The notes under the pieces are model-generated. The model saw only the letters and a list, made by a program, of their open reading frames with translations. It made no database searches and was not told the origin of the DNA. Of a stretch of 61,849 nucleotides of DNA, positions 8,142 to 16,301 are shown in pieces. Source of the stretch: Phormidium tenue FACHB-1050 (GTDB lineage Bacteria; Cyanobacteriota; Cyanobacteriia; Pseudanabaenales; Pseudanabaenaceae). Location of the stretch: positions 1-61,849 of the forward strand of contig NZ_JACJQY010000033.1 in NCBI RefSeq assembly GCF_014696925.1. The letters are read 5' to 3'. The translations under genes and the position numbers were made by a program. Positions within the stretch are counted from its first letter, which is position 1, and every line of letters starts with the position of its first letter.

Positions 8142-10136
8142 ATGATTTTAAATAAAAACAACATATCAATTCCTGAGTTAAAAACCGAGATCCAAAGTGT
8201 AATCGACAATATCAATGATGATAAAAGCAATGTTTTTGAGCATATACGAAAAAAATCCTTGCTATCTAAACTCAGTCGATTAAATGAAATAAGCAATATT
8301 TTGAATATTGAGAAATATAAAATTGTATTTATCGGTAAAATTGGTGCTGGTAAAACAACAGCTATATGCCATTTGTTTAATCTAGTTCAAGCTATTGATA
8401 AAAACATTGAGACTAAAAAAGGTAAAGTAAGTATAAAAGTTGTAGAACCATTGTTGTCAACTGCATCTGGTAGAACAACAATAAGTGAAGTAATTATTAA
8501 ATCTGCTAAAAATATATACATTGAAATTGACCCTTACGATAGAGAAAAACTAGAACTATTAATTAATGACTTCTGTGATTCTTTTTATTGTGAAAAATCT
8601 AATAATGATGTAATTTCAACTGAAATGGAAAGAGCTCTTCGCTCAATAACAAAACTAAATAAAATCACAAAAAAAATTAAAGAAGAAGATGGAAAAATCA
8701 CTTCCAAAACAGTTGATTTGGCTGAAGAAAAAGCAAAAGAGGTATCTTTAGAAGAATTCAAAAGATATGCCTTTGAAAATGCCGATTTAGATAAACGATG
8801 TTACGACAGAGTAAATAGTCTAATTTTTTGCCCTGAGGTAGTTGATCCTAAACAATGGCTTAAAGAAACTTTTGATAAAGTTAATAAAGCTGATATTCCA
8901 TCTTTGTCTATTCCCAAGACGATATTCATTTACATCAACAATCAAATTTTTGGCTTGTCTGAACTAGACGGTTTTGATTCGGTTATTGATACAAAGGGTA
9001 TAGATGAGAGTCCGATAAGAGCAGATCTTCTAGACTATATTGAAAGAGAAGATGTAATTTGTCTTTTTACTTCTACATATAGCGATTCACCTGAAACCAA
9101 TGTTCGCGAATTGATGAAGTATTTTTTAAGTCAACACTCAAAAAAATATGAAAATAGATTCGTCTCATTTGTCATGCCACGTAAAGGTGAGCCTGAAAAA
9201 GAAAATGATGGAGACGGGACTAGAGAAGTAGGAATAGAAATTAAGAAAGGAATTGTTCAAAGTGTTTTTGATAGGCTAAATCTTAACTTTCTTAAAGATA
9301 ACATCCTGTTTTATGATGCGCTTCAGTGCTATGACGAAAAGGGTAGAATAGAACGAGACTATGATGAGCAAGATGTTCAAGACATGAAAAATGAAGTGGT
9401 TTTCGCTATAAACTATGTCATTGAAAATAGAAAAGATACCTTAATCAATGAAGTATGTGAAATTAGAAATAGCTTTCAGCAAATGCAGGAAGGGAAAACT
9501 TTATCAGAACAAGAAGTTGCGCTAATAGAAATAGCAGTTGCTAAGTTAAAAGATGTCCAAAGTTTAGACAAGCGAATTCCTAGCTTCATTTATGAAGAGT
9601 TTATTGATAAATATGTTGAGTATTACTCAGAAAATTATAAAGCTTGGAATACAAAAGATGCTATTCATAGGAGATTTGGAACTTTTGAGGAAAGAGGATT
9701 TGATACATTCTTTGATGCGAAAATTGTAGCAGAAGGGCTTGATGAGAATGAGATGCTCAAAAAGTTTACAAGGAATTTGAAGAATGATGTTGAACAAATA
9801 ATTAATGAATTAGGTGAATCTCTTAAAGAAATAGATAGCTTGACTCCTGAAATAAAAAGGCAATTTGAAATTCAATATGATGCATTTGTTAGCAGGGTCG
9901 GTCGTCAAATAGAGGGCTTTTTAAGAAGTAATAATGAAAATCAAATTTTTTGGGCAGAATTAATTGATCGAAGGGGAAAAGGGGCTGGATATAATCAAGA
10001 TGTTTGTACAATTTTACGTAGAAAATTAGAAATACTGGATACGGGTGTTTCTGCAAGCAGGTTACTACAAGAGTATTCTGAGAGAGAATGGAAAAACACT
10101 ATACAAATAATTCTAGATTTTTTTGTCTCTAAGTAG
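8142..10136 (+). CDS. P-loop GTPase (dynamin-like / TRAFAC type), candidate defence protein
   Basis: 664 aa. Walker A/G1 is GKIGAGKTT (65-73). A G3-like motif DTKG (283-286) follows LDGFDSVI. A Thr-rich stretch (SGRTTISEVII, about 110-120) could be the switch I/G2 region. The C-terminal half is long, charged and probably helical/coiled, as in dynamin-like and other large GTPases. Codon use is clearly more A/T-rich than in the flanking genes, which suggests recent transfer. Its stop abuts the ATG of a PD-(D/E)xK nuclease-like gene with no gap, so the two are translationally coupled. Inferred: a GTPase-nuclease module analogous in logic to McrB-McrC. No transmembrane helix is seen. Confidence 0.7.
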   Translation: MILNKNNISIPELKTEIQSVIDNINDDKSNVFEHIRKKSLLSKLSRLNEISNILNIEKYKIVFIGKIGAGKTTAICHLFNLVQAIDKNIETKKGKVSIKVVEPLLSTASGRTTISEVIIKSAKNIYIEIDPYDREKLELLINDFCDSFYCEKSNNDVISTEMERALRSITKLNKITKKIKEEDGKITSKTVDLAEEKAKEVSLEEFKRYAFENADLDKRCYDRVNSLIFCPEVVDPKQWLKETFDKVNKADIPSLSIPKTIFIYINNQIFGLSELDGFDSVIDTKGIDESPIRADLLDYIEREDVICLFTSTYSDSPETNVRELMKYFLSQHSKKYENRFVSFVMPRKGEPEKENDGDGTREVGIEIKKGIVQSVFDRLNLNFLKDNILFYDALQCYDEKGRIERDYDEQDVQDMKNEVVFAINYVIENRKDTLINEVCEIRNSFQQMQEGKTLSEQEVALIEIAVAKLKDVQSLDKRIPSFIYEEFIDKYVEYYSENYKAWNTKDAIHRRFGTFEERGFDTFFDAKIVAEGLDENEMLKKFTRNLKNDVEQIINELGESLKEIDSLTPEIKRQFEIQYDAFVSRVGRQIEGFLRSNNENQIFWAELIDRRGKGAGYNQDVCTILRRKLEILDTGVSASRLLQEYSEREWKNTIQIILDFFVSK

Positions 10137-10856
10137 ATGTCTGTAAATTGCTTTGGTAATTCGATTGAAATCTATGAATACTCAATTAATAACATTAGTT
10201 ATACAGACTGTCTAATCCGAAAAAGAAGAGTAGTTTTATACCCAGAAGAAAGAGTAAGGCAAGCATTAATCTTGTATTTAGTTAACTTTACTAATATTAA
10301 TGCTGACAACTATGTAATTAAGGTGGAGTATAAAAATTTAGATATTGCTATATATCAGAAGCATAAAATTAAATATTTTCAGCCTGCCTGTCCTCCAATT
10401 TTAATAATTGAGGTAAAGAATCAATTTGTTGATGTTTTAAATTTTGAATCTCAGTTGCTTAAATATTTAAGCTTAAATTCTTGCAATAATGGTATATTGA
10501 CGAACTGTAGACAGTTGTATATATATTCAAAAAATAATAATTTTATCAAGACTAATTTAACTCTTTGTGAACTAGATAAGGTTTTGATCCAAGATAACTT
10601 TGATAAGGATATAGATCTTTTTGAAGATGCCAGAAATGGCAATATTGATAGCTTTTTGAAGCTAATTGAAAAATATGGAAAATCCAATACTATTACATTT
10701 CAATGTTCTATTTATAAAATGCCAATAGATACTTTTTTCGTGTCACATTCAATGGACTATATTTTCTTTGATTTATGTGGAGTAAAATCAAAGAAAAATC
10801 AACCAAAAATTAGAAAAAATGATTTTATTAAGTTGATTTCAATTTGTGGTCATTAA
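10137..10856 (+). CDS. HSDR_N-like PD-(D/E)xK nuclease-fold protein
   Basis: 239 aa. The arrangement EERVRQALILYL, then E64 in VEYKNLD with D69, then IIEVK (E92, K94), then a QLLKYL helix and a GILTNCRQLYIY strand is that of the type I restriction enzyme R N-terminal (HSDR_N) nuclease domain. D69, E92 and K94 would be the catalytic PD-(D/E)xK residues. No helicase follows, unlike HsdR. It starts on the base after the GTPase stop and is equally A/T-rich, so the pair moved together. Inferred: the nuclease effector of the upstream GTPase. An enzyme-dead regulatory fold is possible but less likely, since all key residues are present. Confidence 0.65.
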   Translation: MSVNCFGNSIEIYEYSINNISYTDCLIRKRRVVLYPEERVRQALILYLVNFTNINADNYVIKVEYKNLDIAIYQKHKIKYFQPACPPILIIEVKNQFVDVLNFESQLLKYLSLNSCNNGILTNCRQLYIYSKNNNFIKTNLTLCELDKVLIQDNFDKDIDLFEDARNGNIDSFLKLIEKYGKSNTITFQCSIYKMPIDTFFVSHSMDYIFFDLCGVKSKKNQPKIRKNDFIKLISICGH

Positions 10857-10947
10857 CTAAGTGTAAAAAAGTGTGAACTAAATTCATCTGACTTTTGTGT
10901 TTGTTATCAGGTTTTGTTTTACTGATCTCTATAATTCACTCTTGTAC

Positions 10948-11484
10948 GTGGTGAGAAATGCGATCGCCGCTAAGCTAACCGCAGCGCAAGAAACTCTCGA
11001 ACGAGATAGACAAGAACTGCCAATTCTCCAAAATCGAGTCAGTCAACCCTTTGATCAAGCACAGGAATACGAGCAGAAATCAAATCGGTTAGGATTCTTG
11101 AAGGAGATGTTTGATGCGATCGCCAATGAATCTCCTGTAGATGATAGTGGAGCCGACTATGCATTAGAGGGAGAAGACTTGGAAGAATCGCGAGAAATCT
11201 TCTGGGAAAGAGACTCTAGGGCATCTCAACTAGAGCCACCATCAACAGCGATCATTGAAGGATTGAGGCAGAGACAGTTTGAGGATTGGGTAGCCCCAGA
11301 CTCAGAAAACTGGCTAGAGCAAATCGCGCAACTTGTCGGAGATCTGGAACTACCCATGAGTAGCGTGAAACTACCAAATTTGACTGAAAGCAAATCAATG
11401 TCTGAATTTACGTTATTAGACAAACAACTTATGATTCCAACAAAGAACACAAAAGAGCAAAGAGAACAATTGACATTGTTCTAA
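10948..11484 (+). CDS. Possible C-terminal piece of the methylase/helicase protein, ending in a clamp-binding-like motif
   Basis: About 178 aa if it starts at the GTG at 10948. The frame is open back to a GTG at 10897 but that part looks non-native. Its charged helices (KLTAAQETLERDRQELP, then QPFDQAQEYEQK) resemble the C-terminal coiled region of large methylase/SNF2 helicases (QPFEHxxxL pattern). It lies just beyond the AT-rich GTPase/nuclease insertion, with the matching N-terminal piece at 6932-8071. The extreme C-terminus, REQLTLF, fits the sliding-clamp-binding consensus QL(S/D)LF. The start codon is uncertain and it may be a pseudogene fragment. Confidence 0.45.
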   Translation: MVRNAIAAKLTAAQETLERDRQELPILQNRVSQPFDQAQEYEQKSNRLGFLKEMFDAIANESPVDDSGADYALEGEDLEESREIFWERDSRASQLEPPSTAIIEGLRQRQFEDWVAPDSENWLEQIAQLVGDLELPMSSVKLPNLTESKSMSEFTLLDKQLMIPTKNTKEQREQLTLF

Positions 11485-11499
11485 ATTAATTAAGGTATT

Positions 11500-11532
11500 G
11501 GAGTAAGTATTTGCTTGGCGGATGCTTACTCC
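11500..11532. terminator. Hairpin after the helicase fragment
   Basis: Arms GGAGTAAG (11500-11507) and CTTACTCC (11525-11532) with a 17-nt loop, just after the stop at 11484. No T-run, so termination is uncertain. Confidence 0.4.
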
Positions 11533-11581
11533 TGTGCTATGACTTTACTAGATAATCCTCAGAACAAGAACCATTCTATTA

Positions 11582-12661
11582 ATGGACAACGCATTACCAA
11601 CTTTGCCTTTAGATATCGATATTGAAAGCAAAGCAGTCTTAAAAAAACTGGCAAAAGCACATCAAGCACTTGCCGAGTTAAAAGGAGTTGCCGCAAGTAT
11701 TCCTAACCAAAGCATCTTGATTAATACTCTATCTTTACAAGAAGCGAAAGATAGCTCAGCAATTGAAAATATCATCACAACCCATGATGATTTGTATCGA
11801 AGCGATAGTCTTGCCGAGCAGTTTGTTAGTCTCGCCGCAAAGGAGGTATATAACTATGCCACAGCCTTACGGAATGGATTTATCCAAGTTAAACAGACGG
11901 GACTATTGACGAACAACGACATTCTCAAAATACACGCTTGTATAGAAGAAAATCGTGCTGGCTACCGCAAACTATCTGGCACTGCATTGAAGAACGATCA
12001 GACAGGAGAGACAGTTTATACACCACCTCAGCACTATGACGAAATAGTAGCGTTGATGAGTAATCTCGAAAAATTTATAAATGATGATATTCTCTGTGAC
12101 TGGGACGAACTCATCAAAATGGCAGTAATCCATCATCAATTTGAAAGCATACATCCGTTTTATGATGGCAATGGCAGAACAGGAAGAATCATCAACATCT
12201 TATATCTGGTCAAGCAAGGCTTACTCGGTAGTCCAGTCCTGTATCTTTCACGCTATATCAACCAATCTAAAACTGAATATTATCGTTTGTTACAAGAGGT
12301 TCGCACTGAAGGAAACTGGGAAGACTGGCTAATATTCATGCTAGAAGGGATTGAGCAGACTTCTCGACAAACCATAGTGTTAATTCACAGCATTAGGGAT
12401 TTGATGCAGCAATACAAAATAAAATTAAGAGGAGAACTACCCAAAATCTATAGTCAAGATTTGCTCAACATTATTTTTAGTCATCCCTACAGCAAAGTAG
12501 AATTTGTCGTCCAAAGTTTACAGGTAACGCGCCTCACTGCAACAAGATACTTAAACGAAATGACCAGAATAGGATTGATGAGTAGGCAAAAACTAGGACG
12601 GGATAACTACTACATTAACATTGCGCTGTTTAACTTATTGAGTAATGTGCATGGAAAGTAA
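11582..12661 (+). CDS. Fic/DOC family AMP-transferase-like protein (class II)
   Basis: 359 aa. The Fic core motif HPFYDGNGRTGR (191-202) is complete, including the catalytic His191 and Asp195. An inhibitory-helix motif of the form S-x3-E-N (S58...E62-N63, in KDSSAIENI) lies N-terminal to it, which defines class II Fic proteins where the inhibitor is built in. The C-terminus has a winged-helix-like region (VVQSLQVTRLTATRYLNEM). Known: such proteins transfer AMP to target proteins when relieved of inhibition. Solitary, with no separate antitoxin gene seen. It ends just before a set of palindromes. Confidence 0.9.
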   Translation: MDNALPTLPLDIDIESKAVLKKLAKAHQALAELKGVAASIPNQSILINTLSLQEAKDSSAIENIITTHDDLYRSDSLAEQFVSLAAKEVYNYATALRNGFIQVKQTGLLTNNDILKIHACIEENRAGYRKLSGTALKNDQTGETVYTPPQHYDEIVALMSNLEKFINDDILCDWDELIKMAVIHHQFESIHPFYDGNGRTGRIINILYLVKQGLLGSPVLYLSRYINQSKTEYYRLLQEVRTEGNWEDWLIFMLEGIEQTSRQTIVLIHSIRDLMQQYKIKLRGELPKIYSQDLLNIIFSHPYSKVEFVVQSLQVTRLTATRYLNEMTRIGLMSRQKLGRDNYYINIALFNLLSNVHGK

Positions 12662-12743
12662 GTTTTCATAATATGTATAGAAAAGCAGGTTTTTCTATAC
12701 ATATTATGAAAACATGTATAGAAAAACCTGCTTTTCTATACAT
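12662..12743. repeat. Nested palindromes (two tandem hairpins, mutually complementary)
   Basis: 12662-12713 is a hairpin with perfect 23-bp arms (GTTTTCATAATATGTATAG... around loop GCAGGT). 12714-12743 is a second hairpin (ATGTATAGAAAA / TTTTCTATACAT around ACCTGC). The 30-bp blocks 12673-12702 and 12714-12743 are also perfect reverse complements. It sits between converging genes and supplies the last codons of the leftward small gene. Confidence 0.8.
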
Positions 12744-12877
12744 GTCAGCTTTAGTTTGACTTTTTCTACTTCATACCTCAGTCGGAAATCAAGACAATCA
12801 TCTCCCATAACATCTTGAGGATGTACTGAGCAACCATTGCGATAAATTTGACAAGTTGGGCATTGAGATAAATTCAT
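12704..12877 (-). CDS. Small Cys-rich (DUF6464-like) protein, C-terminus replaced by palindrome sequence
   Basis: 57 aa from the ATG at 12877, which overlaps the stop of the upstream hydrolase gene (ATGA). It has CPTC, CSVHPQD and CLDF, the same spaced pattern as the 6327 product (CDHC, CAIHPKG, CPDF). After LRYEVEKVKLKLT the frame runs into the palindrome at 12714-12743 and ends CIEKQVFLYMFS. The family C-terminus (THPMFTG.CPQC) is absent, so the palindrome has probably truncated the gene. The product may still be made because of translational coupling. Confidence 0.55.
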   Translation of the reverse strand: MNLSQCPTCQIYRNGCSVHPQDVMGDDCLDFRLRYEVEKVKLKLTCIEKQVFLYMFS

Positions 12878-13749
12878 CCTGATTTTGAGCAATCTCCTAA
12901 CTCACGCTGAATGTTAGATAGAAATTGGAGAATCGCTTCATCAAAAGATTCTGGTGCGACTAAAAAAGCCCAATGGTTTCCATCCACTTTACAGATTTGG
13001 AGATTTGAGCAGTAGATTTTATAGGGTTTAAGCTGCCATTCAGATTGGTTTAGTCCTTGCTTTGGTTGGACAAAAAGAGTTGGTACAGTGATGGATTGGT
13101 TTAGCCCGTCAATTCCTAAAATTGCTTCAAAAATAAGATTTCGTGCATGAACTGGAAACTTACTGCGCCAAGAACCATCTGGTTGCTCGGCAATCGTAGC
13201 CCGAAAGACAGCTTCTTGGAATGGAGTCCAATCACGATATTGCTTAAGGGTTCGAGCAATTTTCTCGGCTTCGGCGTAGGTAGGGAATGTGCCCACAATT
13301 TTTAAGAAAGGTAAGACGCGATAGAAAAGAGGAAAAGTATGTCTTACCCACCAAGGGAAACGTCCCATGAAAAAGGGATCGACAAAAATCAAACTACGAA
13401 AACGTTGTGGTGATTGTTGTGCCCAAAGGGAAACAGTTTTGGCACTCCATGAATGAGCAATAATATGAGCACTTTGCCATCCTAGAGATAGCATTAAGCC
13501 TTCTAAGTCATCAATAATGCTCTCAAAGGAGTAATTATCAGTAGGTTTGGTACTTTCTCCATGTCCACGTAGATCGGGAGCGACAACACAATAGCGATCG
13601 CTTTGAGACGTAACAAACTGCCCAAAATGTGACCAAACTAGACCACAGTCCGCCATGCCATGTAAACATAGAACAGGCTCTTTCCCCTGTCCCCAAGATA
13701 GATATGACAATTGTAAATTTGGCAGTTCAATCGTATGGCGATCGGTCAT
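12874..13749 (-). CDS. Alpha/beta hydrolase
   Basis: 291 aa, normal length for a single-domain alpha/beta hydrolase. Visible are the oxyanion region LHGMADCGLVW, the strand/turn VVAPDLRGHGES, a nucleophile elbow IIAHSWSAKT (Ser of HS; the usual GHSMGG is changed to AHSWSA), and a C-terminal VDGNHWAFL that supplies the catalytic His. Small-molecule ester, lactone or haloalkane-type substrates are typical, and the substrate cannot be told from sequence. It overlaps the downstream Cys-rich gene by ATGA. No signal peptide, so cytoplasmic. Confidence 0.85.
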   Translation of the reverse strand: MTDRHTIELPNLQLSYLSWGQGKEPVLCLHGMADCGLVWSHFGQFVTSQSDRYCVVAPDLRGHGESTKPTDNYSFESIIDDLEGLMLSLGWQSAHIIAHSWSAKTVSLWAQQSPQRFRSLIFVDPFFMGRFPWWVRHTFPLFYRVLPFLKIVGTFPTYAEAEKIARTLKQYRDWTPFQEAVFRATIAEQPDGSWRSKFPVHARNLIFEAILGIDGLNQSITVPTLFVQPKQGLNQSEWQLKPYKIYCSNLQICKVDGNHWAFLVAPESFDEAILQFLSNIQRELGDCSKSG

Positions 13750-13955
13750 AATGCGTCATCAATATTTGAGTAGACTACAGGCTAAAAAACTTTTCAGGTA
13801 CTTAAGAAAATAAAGCAAAGCTGTAACTCAATCTTAGCTTATGCAAATTCTTCCGAGTTCGCATCATAATTTTGAAGGCTTTCAGAAAAATGCGCTATCG
13901 CTAAAAGTCTGTGAAGATTTGAGATGTAAAAATGAACAAAGAAAATTGCCAAATG

Positions 13956-14108
13956 TCACTATATAAAAATAGCAAATATAGCAACGTAAGAGATAGCTCG
14001 GACAAAAATCAAAACCCAAAAGAAGAGGGGCGGCGCGAAGCGCCGCCCCTCTTCTTTTGGGTTTTATGTCCTAAGCAAAACTTACATTGCTATATTATGT
14101 AATAGTGA
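13956..14108. mobile_element. MITE-like palindromic element with 26-bp perfect central hairpin
   Basis: Centre: arms 14011-14036 and 14040-14065 (AAAACCCAAAAGAAGAGGGG then CGGCGC, loop GAA). Outer arms are imperfect inverted repeats: TATAGCAACGTAAG (13977-13990) against CTTACATTGCTATA (14081-14094), and TCACTAT (13956-13962) against ATAGTGA (14102-14108). No transposase is encoded. The total length of about 153 bp and the layered symmetry fit a non-autonomous element. Confidence 0.7.
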
Positions 14109-14296
14109 GTTTCAAGTTATCAATAAAAAAGATAGCATCTAGGCTCAAAGACTATTATGGGTGCAAAATTATCGAATGCAATCGAGATGCAGTGGCTTTC
14201 TTGCCTTCAAAATCTGGAACAATTCAGCAAATGCTAGAAAGTGGAAAAATACAAGACTGCACTGAAAAATTTAAACATATAAACCAGTGCAATTGA
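14105..14296 (+). pseudogene. Small hypothetical frame, 5-prime end overwritten by the MITE-like element
   Basis: The frame runs from a TTG at 14087 inside the repeat, or a GTG at 14105, to 14296. About 63 residues (FKLSIKKIASRLKDYYG, then NRDAVAFLPSKSG, ending NQCN). There is no ATG and the beginning coincides with the right arm of the element, so the true start was probably lost. Family not recognised. Confidence 0.35.
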
Positions 14297-14411
14297 ACTA
14301 AACTTGCCCATTCTACTACAAGAGTATGGGTAAGCTAATTTTCTATCACAAAGGTCTGTCAAAAGTCCTTAGCAGGAGTTTCGTGACGAATATAAGGAGT
14401 AGAGCCAAGTA

Positions 14412-14882
14412 ATGGTGTGGAAATATAATGCATCTGACTTACCCAGTGGCAGCGAATCGCGGCAAAGCCATGTGGAATTCATTCGTGTAAACCTTGAACT
14501 ACTGCTAGCAGTAGCATGGCACGGCTATGAAAGCGAAGGAAGAGGAGCGATCATCATCGATGTCAGCAAATCGAAAGAATCGCAAATCGGCATCAGCCCC
14601 TATCAAAAATGGCTGAACTCCGAAAGCTATGGCTGCTATCTAAGCCAAGCCACAGCAGATCGCATTGCCAAAGAATCGGGATATCCCAACCCATTCCAAA
14701 AGGAAGAGAAGAGACAGATCAGGGAATATAAACCTGACAACCAAGTTGTAGTCTGCTTTATCCGCACCGATGGCGGATTTAGCTCCTATGTGATCGCACA
14801 TCCATTCCTGACCGCTAAACAAGCCTATGAAGTCAATAAAAACAGACTGCAAGCAGAATTTGCCGTAGATAAGCCAGACTAA
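14412..14882 (+). CDS. Hypothetical protein, first gene of a plasmid/phage-type module
   Basis: 156 aa, soluble, no membrane segment. Trp/Tyr-rich (VWKYNASDLP, AVAWHGYESEGRG, SPYQKWLNSESYG), with central VVVCFIRTDGGFSSYVIAHPF. I do not recognise a family. It precedes a 57-aa gene and the DUF6744-like gene in the same direction, and is followed by a short hairpin (arms AGCCTCC/GGAGGCT, 14910-14935). Its GC-balanced, HIP1-poor style matches the following genes, so it probably belongs with them. Confidence 0.6.
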   Translation: MVWKYNASDLPSGSESRQSHVEFIRVNLELLLAVAWHGYESEGRGAIIIDVSKSKESQIGISPYQKWLNSESYGCYLSQATADRIAKESGYPNPFQKEEKRQIREYKPDNQVVVCFIRTDGGFSSYVIAHPFLTAKQAYEVNKNRLQAEFAVDKPD

Positions 14883-14943
14883 ATCCAATCCCAATATGCA
14901 ACATCCAAAAGCCTCCCGATGTAAATCAGGAGGCTAATTTGTT

Positions 14944-15117
14944 ATGGAGTCAAATATGACCACCAAAAGATACAAAAGCATCCTGTGCGGACGATTGCGA
15001 CTAGAGATCGCTGTCCAACCAGAACAGCATAATTCAGAAAAAAAGTACCCAAAAATCATCCACAAGCAACTCCGTCGCCAATTTAGAAGAAGGAAGCAAT
15101 TAGCGCTTAGCGCTTAG
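14944..15117 (+). CDS. Small basic protein (57 aa)
   Basis: ATG 14944 to TAG 15115-15117. It is strongly basic at the C-terminus (KQLRRQFRRRKQL), with an N-terminal TTKRYKSILCGRLRLEIAV that looks like one or two beta strands. It sits 58 bp before the DUF6744-like gene and after a hairpin. An internal ATG at 14956 is an alternative start. The high Arg/Lys content suggests nucleic-acid contact. Unknown family, modest confidence that it is translated. Confidence 0.4.
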   Translation: MESNMTTKRYKSILCGRLRLEIAVQPEQHNSEKKYPKIIHKQLRRQFRRRKQLALSA

Positions 15118-15174
15118 TTCAGCCTCAATCTACAACATCCCAAAAGCCAAAAGCTAACAGTCAAAAAAAAAGCC

Positions 15175-16233
15175 ATGAACACAGCCACCATGATCGCCAC
15201 GCAGCAAGCATTGATTGACAAAGGAGCCGAATATTTAGGCGACCTCATCGCATGGTCAATCAGTGCTGAAACCAGACTCAGTGAAACCACTCTGAAACTT
15301 GCCGCCGAGCAAGTAAATCTTGACTTCAGCTACCTCCCCGAAAGCCCAAATAAGCTGAGTGCATTTAAAAATGCCCGCACCAAAACCCAGACCCAACTGA
15401 GTAACCACAATCTCCTTATTCGTCAAATCTCCAATAATGGCGTACTAGTCTATGGATTTGTCTTAGAGAACAAAAACGAGAAAGACAAAAAGCTGCGCTA
15501 TAACCAACTTGCGTCCTATAGCTTCGATAAGAGTAACGAGACAACCAATTGGAACCGAGAAGACTGGAGTAGTGACAATGAATCCCTGATCGACATCGCC
15601 AGAACCACCTTCGACAAATGGTACACATGGAGCCAAGAAATCACTAGCAAAGAAATCCGTGCCATGCTGACCGAATTTGTCAAAAAATCAGGAGTGCCAT
15701 TTCGAGAACGAGGCGGCACATACTTTGTGGCAAGAAGCTATCGGTTAGAATTAACCGCCTTTCGCGAACTGCTACCCCTAATTCACCGCGAAAACAACAT
15801 CCGCTGGATGCCGATCGCAGGCATCGGTGACATGGACATCATCGCGAGGCAATCCCTTGAAAAGGAAGTGCAGTCGATGTCCAGTTACCTAGACGAACTG
15901 CTAGATCCTCAAAAAGTATCAGAGACCAAAGGTAGCACCCTGAAGAACCAACTCAAGGTATATCGGGAAGTAGAAGACAAAACCAAAATGCTGTCTGAAC
16001 TATTGCAGTTTCGCTCCGATGCTCTGACCGACAAACTCGCCAAACTGCGCCAACGTTGCCTGAACGTATTGGATGAAATTGCGACAAATACAGCAGTTGA
16101 AAGTCCAGAAGCGCAATCCCATCAAGCAGAAGCAAGTATCTGTGAATCAGAAGAAACCTACTCCATTGAAACCAGCCTAATTCCTGAAACAACAGAAGAG
16201 AACCCAGACAACCTATTCGATCTCGGCTTCTAG
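15175..16233 (+). CDS. DUF6744-like protein, partner of MoxR/VWA genes
   Basis: 352 aa. N-terminal two-thirds: a region with NNGVLVYGFVLENKNE, a Trp/Asn-rich central part (WNREDWSSDN), then FRERGGTYFVARSYRLEL followed by IRWMPIAGIGDMD, which resembles DUF6744 proteins seen with plasmid/phage MoxR modules. The C-terminus is helical (LRQRCLNVLDEI) and then acidic and low-complexity. It is upstream of a MoxR ATPase and a VWA protein in the same direction and probably works with them. Biochemical role unknown. Confidence 0.5.
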   Translation: MNTATMIATQQALIDKGAEYLGDLIAWSISAETRLSETTLKLAAEQVNLDFSYLPESPNKLSAFKNARTKTQTQLSNHNLLIRQISNNGVLVYGFVLENKNEKDKKLRYNQLASYSFDKSNETTNWNREDWSSDNESLIDIARTTFDKWYTWSQEITSKEIRAMLTEFVKKSGVPFRERGGTYFVARSYRLELTAFRELLPLIHRENNIRWMPIAGIGDMDIIARQSLEKEVQSMSSYLDELLDPQKVSETKGSTLKNQLKVYREVEDKTKMLSELLQFRSDALTDKLAKLRQRCLNVLDEIATNTAVESPEAQSHQAEASICESEETYSIETSLIPETTEENPDNLFDLGF

Positions 16234-16244
16234 CGAAGGATCTC

Positions 16245-16268
16245 GGGAGTAGCCAACGCGCTACTCCC
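16245..16268. terminator. Hairpin between the DUF6744-like and MoxR genes
   Basis: Arms GGGAGTAG (16245-16252) and CTACTCCC (16261-16268), loop of 8 nt, no T-run. Possible transcript end or processing signal. Confidence 0.4.
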
Positions 16269-16301
16269 TATTCAATATCAAATATCAAGAGGAACTCAAC
16301 A

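Noticed and set aside
8100-10880. Target-site duplication around the GTPase/nuclease pair
   Set aside because: Only GTGTAAAAA and a few A/T-rich matches are shared between the two junctions, which could be chance in such AT-rich DNA.
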